Positions 42,543-50,027 of a stretch of 64,000 bases of DNA are shown piece by piece (positions within the stretch are counted from its first letter, which is position 1; the number at the start of each line of letters is the position of its first letter). The stretch spans positions 3,371,343 to 3,435,342 of the forward strand of contig CALSTV010000001.1 in assembly GCA_943789365.1 (NCBI GenBank), in the 5' to 3' direction. The notes under the pieces are model-generated. The model saw only the letters and a list, made by a program, of their open reading frames with translations. It made no database searches and was not told the origin of the DNA. The position numbers and the translations under genes are program-made. This DNA is from an uncultured Flavobacteriaceae bacterium (GTDB lineage: Bacteria; Bacteroidota; Bacteroidia; Flavobacteriales; Flavobacteriaceae).

Positions 42543-43799
42543 CTATTTATAAATTAAATAGTTTTCGCGCTGAACTTTAAACAAAGTTAAGTCTGGCTGC
42601 CATGATTGCTGAATTTCAGAAATTGACATTCTATTTTCAATTTGATTTTGTAAAGTCTCATTTCCGGCATGGATAGTAAAGGTGTTTCCAAAGAATGATT
42701 TCGGGGAATCCGTTTTGTTATAGGCATCTATTAACCATTTGAGCTCCACGTTTGAGATTCTTTGTTGGTTGCTAAGGTCTACACCATAGCATTGTTTATT
42801 TTTGTGTTTAGGGTATTTCGATCCAAAGTTTGATACAGGGGTGTAGCGGAAATCGGATTCTGGAAACCAAGGTGCTCCGTATTGCTGAAATTGTTTTTCT
42901 GTGCCGCGACCAGCATTAATAGTAGTGCCTTCAAAAAAGCCAAGACTAGGGTATAAGTTAATTGCACGATCGTTTGGTAAGTTTGGTGAGGGGCGGATAG
43001 GGAGATGGTAACTAGAATTATGTGTATAATCCATTAGAGGAATCACATTAAGAGTACAGTGGATTCCGTTTTTTAACCAATTTTCTCCATTAATCATTTG
43101 GGCATATTCGCCAATGGTCATTCCATAGACTAGTGGAACAGGGTGCATTCCTACAAAACTTCTGTGCTTTAGGTCTAATGTTGGTCCATCTATATAATGT
43201 CCGTTTGGATTTGGACGGTCTAGTACGATTACAGGAATGTTGTTTTCCGCACAAGCTTCCATAACATAGTGCAAGGTGGAAATATAGGTGTAAAACCGTA
43301 CTCCTACATCTTGAATGTCAAAAACAACAAGCTCTAATCCTTTGAGTTGTTCGGAGCTAGGTTTTTTGTTTTTTCCATACAACGAAATGATTGGCAATCC
43401 TGTTTTAGTATCTATTCCATTGGCTACATGTTCAGCAGCATCCGCTTTTCCTCTAAAACCGTGTTCGGGTGAAAATACTTTTTGAATATCGATGTTATGA
43501 GCTAGTAAGGAATCAACAATATGGGTGTAGTTACTTTGTAAAGATTTCTTAAAAATCACGGAGGTTTGATTGGCAACGATTCCAATTTTCTTGCTGCTCA
43601 GTTCGTCGAGATATAGCTCAATACGATTTGCCCCAACAGTTGGTGTTTTTTCTGAGTTCTGAGCAATGCAAGCATTCAAGCATAGACAACAAAAAATGAA
43701 AAGAAAGAATTGAATCGAATGGCTTGAATGACTATTTCCTAATACCTGATACTTTCTACCCGATACCAAAAAAATATATGTATTTTTGAATTTCAACAT
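42543..43799 (-). CDS. NamZ-type exo-beta-N-acetylmuramidase (DUF1343) lipoprotein
   Basis: A 418-residue protein of the DUF1343 family. Core motifs are SKKIGIVANQTSVI, FSPEHGFRGKADAAEHV, LVVFDIQDVGVRFYTYISTLHYVMEA, VLDRPNPNGHYIDGP and FFEGTTINAGRGTEKQFQQYGAPW. NamZ, the characterised member, removes terminal N-acetylmuramic acid from peptidoglycan fragments. A lipobox (CLNACIAQ) at about residues 41-48 points to lipid anchoring. The first ~25 residues before the hydrophobic segment are unusual and the promoter of the divergent permease lies within them, so the true start may be internal. Confidence 0.85.
   Translation of the reverse strand: MLKFKNTYIFLVSGRKYQVLGNSHSSHSIQFFLFIFCCLCLNACIAQNSEKTPTVGANRIELYLDELSSKKIGIVANQTSVIFKKSLQSNYTHIVDSLLAHNIDIQKVFSPEHGFRGKADAAEHVANGIDTKTGLPIISLYGKNKKPSSEQLKGLELVVFDIQDVGVRFYTYISTLHYVMEACAENNIPVIVLDRPNPNGHYIDGPTLDLKHRSFVGMHPVPLVYGMTIGEYAQMINGENWLKNGIHCTLNVIPLMDYTHNSSYHLPIRPSPNLPNDRAINLYPSLGFFEGTTINAGRGTEKQFQQYGAPWFPESDFRYTPVSNFGSKYPKHKNKQCYGVDLSNQQRISNVELKWLIDAYNKTDSPKSFFGNTFTIHAGNETLQNQIENRMSISEIQQSWQPDLTLFKVQRENYLIYK
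43781..43788 (+). promoter_or_regulatory. -7 box TATTTTTG of the FtsX-type permease gene
   Basis: A perfect TAnnTTTG match 23 bases before the TTG start of the rightward permease. It sits inside the first codons of the divergent NamZ-like frame as annotated. Confidence 0.55.
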
Positions 43800-43811
43800 T
43801 AGATTTTTAAA

Positions 43812-45047
43812 TTGAATTACGAATTATTCTTAGCCAAACGTTTTACAGCTACTAAAAAACATAAAAGTAGTGTATCATCACCAATAATAAAAATTGCAAT
43901 CACTGCTATTGCGCTAGGTATGGTCATGATGTTGATTACGGTAGCAACTGGAATAGGACTGCAACATAAAATAAGAGAGAAAATTTCGGTGTTTAAAGGA
44001 CATGTGCAAATTTCTAATTTCGACAATAATAATTCTGAATCGACGCAGAACCCTATTTTTATCAAACAAAATTTTTACCCTGATTTTTCGGAAGTAGAAG
44101 GCGTTAAGTACATTCAGGAATTTGCCTCAAAAGCAGGTTTGATTAGAACTGCAACTGATTTTGAAGGAGTTGTTTTAAAAGGAGTTGGAGATAATTATAA
44201 TTGGTCAGGGATCGAAGAATACCTTATTGCTGGTAGCGTCCCTAACTTCAATAATACTCTAAGTAAAGATGTTTTAGTTTCTACATTACTGTCAGATCGA
44301 TTGGGGTTAGTCATTGGTAGTGAGTTTGACACCTATTTTATGAAGGACAACCCCACGAGTTTGCCAAATCGACGTGTTTTTAAGGTAGTGGGGATCTATA
44401 ATTCTGGTTTTAAGGAGTTTGATGAAAGCGTTGTCATTGGCGATATGCGTCATATTCAAAAAATGAACAAATGGCATGCCGATCAAGTGGGAGGATTTGA
44501 AGTTTTTCTAGATGATTTTGATGAAATAAAAGAGAAAGGAAGGGAAATATACACGGAAATTGATGCTTCTTTAGATAGCCGAACTATAGTAGAGTTATTT
44601 CCTGCGATTTTTGATTGGTTAAAGTTATTTGATACAAATATTATAGTAATAATAGCGATAATGATTTTAGTAGCCGGTATCAATATGATTACGGCTTTGT
44701 TGGTGTTGATTTTAGAGCGTACACAAACGATAGGGGTTTTAAAATCTATAGGTGCTTCGAATTGGGGTATTCGTAAGTTGTTTCTTTATAATGCCTCCTA
44801 TTTAATATTTAGAGGTTTGCTAATAGGGAATGTTGTTGGATTGACTTTGTTATTCGTGCAACAATATTTTGGAATTATTACATTAAACCCTGAAACGTAT
44901 TATGTGAGTGAGGCGCCAGTATACATAAATATATGGCATGTATTGATCCTGAATGTTGGAACCCTGTTTCTTTGTCTATTGATGCTGCTAGTACCGTCTT
45001 ATATCATAACAAAAATTAGTCCAGCCAAGTCTGTGAAATTTGCTTAA
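43812..45047 (+). CDS. FtsX-like ABC transporter permease (LolC/E type)
   Basis: A 411-residue inner-membrane protein. One helix near residues 28-47 (IAITAIALGMVMMLITVATGIGL) is followed by a large periplasmic domain. Three helices follow from about residue 275: IIVIIAIMILVAGINMITALLVLILERTQTIGVLKSIGAS, then LFLYNASYLIFRGLLIGNVVGLTLLF, and WHVLILNVGTLFLCLLMLLVPSYIITKISP. This is the four-helix layout of LolC/LolE, which extract lipoproteins for transport to the outer membrane. No ATPase partner is adjacent. The start is TTG at 43812 (NYELFLAKRF is the family-typical N-terminus). Confidence 0.85.
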   Translation: MNYELFLAKRFTATKKHKSSVSSPIIKIAITAIALGMVMMLITVATGIGLQHKIREKISVFKGHVQISNFDNNNSESTQNPIFIKQNFYPDFSEVEGVKYIQEFASKAGLIRTATDFEGVVLKGVGDNYNWSGIEEYLIAGSVPNFNNTLSKDVLVSTLLSDRLGLVIGSEFDTYFMKDNPTSLPNRRVFKVVGIYNSGFKEFDESVVIGDMRHIQKMNKWHADQVGGFEVFLDDFDEIKEKGREIYTEIDASLDSRTIVELFPAIFDWLKLFDTNIIVIIAIMILVAGINMITALLVLILERTQTIGVLKSIGASNWGIRKLFLYNASYLIFRGLLIGNVVGLTLLFVQQYFGIITLNPETYYVSEAPVYINIWHVLILNVGTLFLCLLMLLVPSYIITKISPAKSVKFA

Positions 45048-45105
45048 TTTATTGATTGAAACGGATGATAAAAAATAAATCCTATTGAGGCAGCTTTCTT
45101 AAAAC

Positions 45106-45140
45106 AAAAAAGGAAAACAATTGATTGTTTTCCTTTTTTT
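45106..45140. terminator. Bidirectional terminator between converging genes
   Basis: AAAAAAGGAAAACAA and its exact complement surround a four-base TTGA loop, giving T-runs on both strands. It serves the permease gene and the thioredoxin lipoprotein gene. Confidence 0.9.
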
Positions 45141-45157
45141 AGGTTCGATTCTATAAT

Positions 45158-46177
45158 TTAAATACCCAATTCAGTAAATACAGTTTCCAAACTTGGGTTG
45201 GAAGGTCTTGGAGCATTTGCATTCACAATCTTTCCTTCAGGATCTATTAAAATAAATCGAGGGATACCAGAAATTTGATAGGCTTGAGCAAAGCTTTGGT
45301 CTTCTCCTGCGAACAATTGAATACCGCTCATATTCTTTTGCGCAATCATATTTTTCCAAGCTTCATGCTGTTGTGGTTTGTCGATTGAAATACTAACAAA
45401 CTCAATGTTCTTACCGTGAAACTTTTTCTCTAATGTTTGTAGGAACGGAATTTCTCTTTTGCAAGGTCCGCACCAAGTTGCCCAAACATCAATATACACA
45501 TATTTCCCTTTTAAATCGTCCAATGAAGTAGTGCCTCCTTTGTAATTTTCAAAATTAGTAAACTTAGGCGATTGGCTTCCTTTTTTTGTTGCGCTACTAA
45601 TAGCATTTTGTTTTGTGTAATTTTCTTCAAGAATTTTATAAAAATCAACATTACTTTTGGCCTCAGCATCGGCAAAATCAGTATTCAAGGATGTTTTGTA
45701 TTTGTCTAAAACGCCATCAAAAGCCAATTTAGCTTCTGCTAGTTTCTTGTCAAAAGCTGCTTGTTCTAAAGAAAAATAGGCTTGAATGTTCATGAATTCT
45801 TTACTAAGCTCTATTTTTTCTTTGATGTAGTTTGAGTTTTCTGATCCTTTTCCAGAATAAATGAATTCATTTCCATCTATGGTAAGTTCAATGTCATATC
45901 CATTTTGTAAAAATGAAAAACTACGTACCTGTCCTAAAGCAACCCCATAAAAGCTTTCTTCATAAGAAGCTTGTTTCTCGGAATCTTTTAAATGCAACGT
46001 ATCATTGAAAGTTCCATCTTCATTAATAGTGATTTCCTTAGTGTAGTTGTCGTTTTTAATGATGAGTGTTTTTTCTTGTGAATTCGATACCTTTCCAGAT
46101 ATGCTAACATAAGATTTCGTAGTTGTGTCGCAGGCAACAAATAGAATAGTTACTAATAATAAAAGTATTTTGTTCAT
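45158..46177 (-). CDS. TlpA/ResA-like thioredoxin-domain lipoprotein with DUF4369-type N-terminus
   Basis: A 339-residue lipoprotein (LLLLVTILFVACDTT, lipobox Cys16). The N-terminal ~110 residues match the DUF4369-like beta domain common in Bacteroidota (ISGKVSNSQEKTLIIKNDNYTKEITINEDGTFNDTL). A helical linker follows. The C-terminal thioredoxin fold has the redox motif WATWCGPCKREIPFL, then VSISIDKPQQHEAWKNMI, and the cis-Pro loop SGIPRFILIDPEGKIV. It should act as a periplasm-facing thiol-disulfide reductase. Its substrate is unknown. It is a single gene. Confidence 0.9.
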   Translation of the reverse strand: MNKILLLLVTILFVACDTTTKSYVSISGKVSNSQEKTLIIKNDNYTKEITINEDGTFNDTLHLKDSEKQASYEESFYGVALGQVRSFSFLQNGYDIELTIDGNEFIYSGKGSENSNYIKEKIELSKEFMNIQAYFSLEQAAFDKKLAEAKLAFDGVLDKYKTSLNTDFADAEAKSNVDFYKILEENYTKQNAISSATKKGSQSPKFTNFENYKGGTTSLDDLKGKYVYIDVWATWCGPCKREIPFLQTLEKKFHGKNIEFVSISIDKPQQHEAWKNMIAQKNMSGIQLFAGEDQSFAQAYQISGIPRFILIDPEGKIVNANAPRPSNPSLETVFTELGI

Positions 46178-46305
46178 GTTTTGTGTATGTTGGGGGATAA
46201 TAGCTCAAAGATACAGTTTCTAGTCGCGTTTTTTATGTTTTATTCTTGCTTTTAACATAAAATTAAAGCCGTCAGAAATGACAATATTGCAGTTTTTCTT
46301 AGAAT

Positions 46306-46785
46306 TCAATATTTGATTCCCAGTTTTAGGTATATAAAACTCAGTAGCCATGCTGGACCGATAAGTAAAAATTGTAGGTCTTTTAGAAAAGATGGTTTTT
46401 TGCCTTCTATTTTATGTCCATAGAATTGGCCAATCCATGCAATTAAAAAGATTATTAGAGCAATTTTCCACAAAGCCATTTCAAAATTTCTTACCACAAA
46501 TTGGGTAATTTCTATGCAGGTAATACCAAAGACAAGCATGCCAAGCATTAGAGGAATGGACAGAAAGCAATAATATAGAATAACAAGTGACAAGGTTAAA
46601 ACTGCCCAATTAGCGAATGGGGAACTTCCAAGCACGTATTGTAAAAAACCGGTTGGAATGGCATGGAGTAGGGCAACAATACTCCAAAAAATGGCAGGTA
46701 CACAAATCCAGTGAATGAATTTATTAGTGCTGTTTTTATGACTTTCTCCGTATTCGTCTAAAAGTGATTGAATTGTTCGGCTCAT
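46306..46785 (-). CDS. Mpo1-like (DUF962) membrane protein
   Basis: A 159-residue protein with about four transmembrane helices. The family pattern is present: LLDEYGESHKNSTNKFIHWICVPAIFWSIVALL at the N-terminus and WIGQFYGHKIEGKKPSFLKDLQFLLIGPAWLLSF at the C-terminus, each with conserved histidines. The yeast member Mpo1 is an Fe(II)-dependent dioxygenase in 2-hydroxy fatty acid breakdown. A similar lipid-oxidation role is possible but not shown for bacterial members. It stands alone, with about 130 bp on its 3' side to the thioredoxin lipoprotein. Confidence 0.85.
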   Translation of the reverse strand: MSRTIQSLLDEYGESHKNSTNKFIHWICVPAIFWSIVALLHAIPTGFLQYVLGSSPFANWAVLTLSLVILYYCFLSIPLMLGMLVFGITCIEITQFVVRNFEMALWKIALIIFLIAWIGQFYGHKIEGKKPSFLKDLQFLLIGPAWLLSFIYLKLGIKY

Positions 46786-46990
46786 GGTTGCTATGTTTTT
46801 GATTTTCTGACTTAAGATTCAATAGATTTGTGTTTTTCGTTTCGTTCCTTTAAAGGTAACAAAAGAATCGAAAGTTATCGTAAAACTAGTTAAAGAATAA
46901 GAGAGAAGAGGTCAAGCAGAAGATGCTAGAGAACCCTTTAATTATATTGCTTAGATCAGTCGTGGGGCTTGGTGTGTAAAAGATGATCTC

Positions 46991-47027
46991 AAAAAAAAAG
47001 ACCATCGTTTTGATGGTCTTTTTTTTA
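46991..47027. terminator. Bidirectional hairpin terminator after the PDH E2 gene
   Basis: AAAAAGACCATC and GATGGTCTTTTT arms around a five-base loop with A-run and T-run flanks, 16 bp beyond the E2 stop codon. Confidence 0.9.
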
Positions 47028-47042
47028 ATGATATACTCCAGT

Positions 47043-48689
47043 TTACGCAAGCATAGTTACTGGGTTTTCAATGTATTGCTTAACGGTGTTCATAAAGGCA
47101 GCACCTACTGCACCATCGATAGTTCTATGGTCACAAGCAAGTGTTAACTTCATGATGTTCCCAATAGTGATTTCTCCGTCTTTTACAATTGGTTGTTGGA
47201 AGATACCTCCAACAGATAAAATTGCGGAGTTAGGTTGGTTGATGATAGAAGTAAATTCAGTCACACCAAACATTCCAAGGTTAGAAACGGTAAAAGTAGA
47301 TCCTGACATTTCAGCAGGGGTTAACTTTTTATTTTTCGCTTTGATAGCTTTGTCTTTTACCTCAGCACCAATTTGAGTCAAACTTTTTGTATCAGTAAAA
47401 GGAATCACTGGTACTACTAAACCGTCTTCAATTGCAACGGCAACACCAATACTGATATGTTCGTTATAAATAGTTTGTTCGTCTGTCCATTCTGTGTTAA
47501 TTTGTGGATGTGATTTTAAAGCCATAGCACAAGCTTTTACAACCATATCGTTAAATGACACCTTAGTATCTGGAAGTGCATTGATTATCTTACGAGAAGC
47601 CATTGCGTTGTCCATATTGATATCCATTCCAATGGTGAAGTTTACCGCAGAAGTTTGGGAGTTGTCCAAAGCACGTACAATTGCTTTACGCATTTGAGAA
47701 TTCTTAACTTCTTTTTGGCTGATTTCTCCAACAGGAGCAGCAACTGTAGCAGCTGCAGGCGCGTCAGAAACCACAACGTCTGTAAAGTTTTCCACATCTG
47801 TTTTTACAATACGTCCACCTTCACCAGTACCAACAACTTTCGCTAAATTGATGCCTTTTTCTTCAGCCAAGGCTTTTGCTAAAGGAGAAGCAATAATTCT
47901 TCCGTTTTCAGATTTAATATTGCTAACCGTTTTAGCTGCGCTTGGATTTGCCGTTTTGTTAGCAGCTTTCGTAGTTGGTTTGTCTTGAGTAGGAGTAGCT
48001 TCTGCTTTCGGAGCTTCAGCTTTAGGTGTCTCAGCAGTCCCTCCAATTTGGAATGATGAAACTACGCCAGAAACGTCTGTACCAGCAACACCAATAATAG
48101 CAAGTAGGCTATCTACAGGAGCCGTTTCACCTTCTTTTAAGCCAATATAAAGTAACGTACCTTCGTTAAAAGATTCAAACTCCATAGTAGCTTTATCTGT
48201 TTCAATTTCAGCAAGAATATCACCTTCTGATACTTCATCACCAACATTCTTTAGCCAAGAAGCAACAGTTCCATCAGTCATCGTATCGCTCAAACGTGGC
48301 ATGGTAACCACAGTAACCCCTTCAGGAATAGCGGCCGCAGCTGGTGTAGCTACTTCTTCAGCAGCTGGAGTCGGTTCAGCAGGTGCATCATTAGCAGGTT
48401 CTTCGGTTGCTGCAGGAGCGTCGCCAGAAAGCAATGCAGATACATCTTCACCTTCATCACCTATAATTGCGATTAAAGCGTCTACAGGAGCTGTTTCTCC
48501 TTCTTGTAAGCCGATGTGCAATAAGGTCCCTTCATTAAAAGACTCAAATTCCATAGTCGCTTTATCTGTTTCTATTTCTGCAAGGATATCACCTTCTTCA
48601 ATTTTATCTCCAACGTTTTTAAGCCATTTCGCAACGACACCTTCGGTCATTGTATCACTCAAACGGGGCATTGTAATAATTGTAGCCAT
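47043..48689 (-). CDS. pdhC: Pyruvate dehydrogenase complex E2, dihydrolipoamide acetyltransferase
   Basis: A 548-residue E2 with two tandem lipoyl domains (PRLSDTMTEG...ETDKATMEF with lipoyl Lys43, and a close copy from about residue 130). Each is followed by an Ala/Pro/Glu-rich linker. The E3/E1-binding domain follows (IIASPLAKALAEEKGINLAKVVGTGEGGRI, about 265-300). The acetyltransferase core ends with the catalytic DHRTIDGAVGAAFM. It transfers acetyl groups from E1 to CoA and forms the complex core. It lies 31 bp downstream of the E1-alpha gene. The two lipoyl domains are also similar at the DNA level, suggesting a fairly recent duplication. A strong terminator follows. Confidence 0.95.
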   Translation of the reverse strand: MATIITMPRLSDTMTEGVVAKWLKNVGDKIEEGDILAEIETDKATMEFESFNEGTLLHIGLQEGETAPVDALIAIIGDEGEDVSALLSGDAPAATEEPANDAPAEPTPAAEEVATPAAAAIPEGVTVVTMPRLSDTMTDGTVASWLKNVGDEVSEGDILAEIETDKATMEFESFNEGTLLYIGLKEGETAPVDSLLAIIGVAGTDVSGVVSSFQIGGTAETPKAEAPKAEATPTQDKPTTKAANKTANPSAAKTVSNIKSENGRIIASPLAKALAEEKGINLAKVVGTGEGGRIVKTDVENFTDVVVSDAPAAATVAAPVGEISQKEVKNSQMRKAIVRALDNSQTSAVNFTIGMDINMDNAMASRKIINALPDTKVSFNDMVVKACAMALKSHPQINTEWTDEQTIYNEHISIGVAVAIEDGLVVPVIPFTDTKSLTQIGAEVKDKAIKAKNKKLTPAEMSGSTFTVSNLGMFGVTEFTSIINQPNSAILSVGGIFQQPIVKDGEITIGNIMKLTLACDHRTIDGAVGAAFMNTVKQYIENPVTMLA

Positions 48690-48720
48690 AGTACTTATAC
48701 GTTATATTTATATTTAGATT

Positions 48721-49719
48721 TTACTTAGCAGGTTTGATGAAAGGATAGTCCTCTTGCTCATAAACCACATCGTATAATTGTTGTGTTTCTGGGTAAGGAG
48801 ATTCGTCAGCAAACTTTTCACATTCTGAAACCTTAACTTTTACATCTGCGTCAATAGCTTTGATTTCGTCTTCGCTTAAGTAATTGTTCTCTTTTATAAT
48901 GTCCAATACTTGCGTAATTGGGTCAATTTTTTTGTACTCTGCAACTTCGTCTTTCGTTCTATAGTGTTGTGCATCACTCATAGAATGTCCACGGTAGCGG
49001 TAGGTTTTCATTTCTAAAAAAGTAGGTCCATCGCCTTTACGTGCTCTTTCCATTGCTTCTTCCATAGCTTCAGCAACTTTAACAGGGTTCATGGCATCTA
49101 CAGGTCCAGATGGCATTTCGTATCCTAACCCTAATTTCCAAATATCTTCGTGGTTGGCAGTACGTTCTACAGAAGTTCCCATAGCATATCCGTTGTTCTC
49201 TACAACAAATACAACAGGTAATTTCCATAACATGGCCATATTGAAAGTCTCATGAAGAGAACCTTGTCGAGCGGCACCGTCACCAAAACAACAGATAGTA
49301 ACACCACCTGTATTATGGTATTTATCTCCAAAAGCCATTCCAGCACCTAATGGAATTTGTCCACCAACAATACCATGACCACCATAAAATCCTTTTTCTT
49401 TTGAGAAAATGTGCATAGAACCTCCCATACCATGCGAAGTACCTGTTACTTTTCCATACAATTCAGCCATTACTCGTTTTGGGTCAACCCCCATTCCAAT
49501 TGGTTGTACGTGATTTCTATATGCCGTAATCATCTTGTCTTTCTCTAGATTCATTACGTGCAATGCACCTGCTAAGATAGCTTCTTGACCGTTGTATAAG
49601 TGCAAAAACCCTCTTACTTTTTGTTGAATGTATACTGCAGCAAGCTTATCTTCAAACTTTCTCCAGAACAACATGTCCTTGTACCAATTGATGTATGTTT
49701 CTTTTGTAATTTCTTTCAT
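48721..49719 (-). CDS. pdhA: Pyruvate dehydrogenase E1 component, alpha subunit
   Basis: A 332-residue ThDP-dependent E1-alpha. YNGQEAILAGALHVM, GKVTGTSHGMGGSMHIFSKEKGFYGGHGIVGGQIPLGAGMAF, the ThDP-binding GDGAARQGSLHETFNMAMLWKLPVVFVVENNGYAMGTS and the phosphorylation-loop-like YRYRGHSMSDAQHYRTKDEV are all present. It decarboxylates pyruvate together with E1-beta, which is not in this window. The start is ATG 49719 (MKEITKETYINW). A perfect -7 box TATTTTTG at 49760-49753 (minus strand) overlaps the longer frame's first codon. E2 follows 31 bp downstream. Confidence 0.95.
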   Translation of the reverse strand: MKEITKETYINWYKDMLFWRKFEDKLAAVYIQQKVRGFLHLYNGQEAILAGALHVMNLEKDKMITAYRNHVQPIGMGVDPKRVMAELYGKVTGTSHGMGGSMHIFSKEKGFYGGHGIVGGQIPLGAGMAFGDKYHNTGGVTICCFGDGAARQGSLHETFNMAMLWKLPVVFVVENNGYAMGTSVERTANHEDIWKLGLGYEMPSGPVDAMNPVKVAEAMEEAMERARKGDGPTFLEMKTYRYRGHSMSDAQHYRTKDEVAEYKKIDPITQVLDIIKENNYLSEDEIKAIDADVKVKVSECEKFADESPYPETQQLYDVVYEQEDYPFIKPAK

Positions 49720-49851
49720 GATGAATTTTAATAAGTATTCAAAGTATGACGGCAAAAATAAGATATTAGGAATAAAGATTGAAGGAAACGCCTTACTTTT
49801 TTTCGAACTTAAGCCAAAGTTTCAATATGATAATTTTACGATGCTAAAAAC

Positions 49852-49885
49852 AAAAATGCCAAACATTTTTGTTTGGCATTTTTTA
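49852..49885 (-). terminator. Terminator downstream of gcvP
   Basis: AAAAATGCCAAAC and GTTTGGCATTTTT arms around a short AT loop, with T-run on both sides. It lies beyond the gcvP stop on the minus strand and upstream of the pdhA promoter. Confidence 0.85.
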
Positions 49886-50027
49886 AGATTCATAAAAATT
49901 TTGTGTTTTTCACATGTTTTTAGCAATCGAAACACAGATTCTCACCATTTTTTCTTGTGTTTCTATGAGTGATTTACTTCGAATATACGGTGTCAAAGGC
50001 GCAAATTCTGTTTCTTACTGCTTTTTT

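Noticed and set aside
48301-48717. Ala/Ser-rich frame antisense to the E2 linker
   Set aside because: Reverse reading of the Ala/Pro/Glu-rich linker codons, not a gene.
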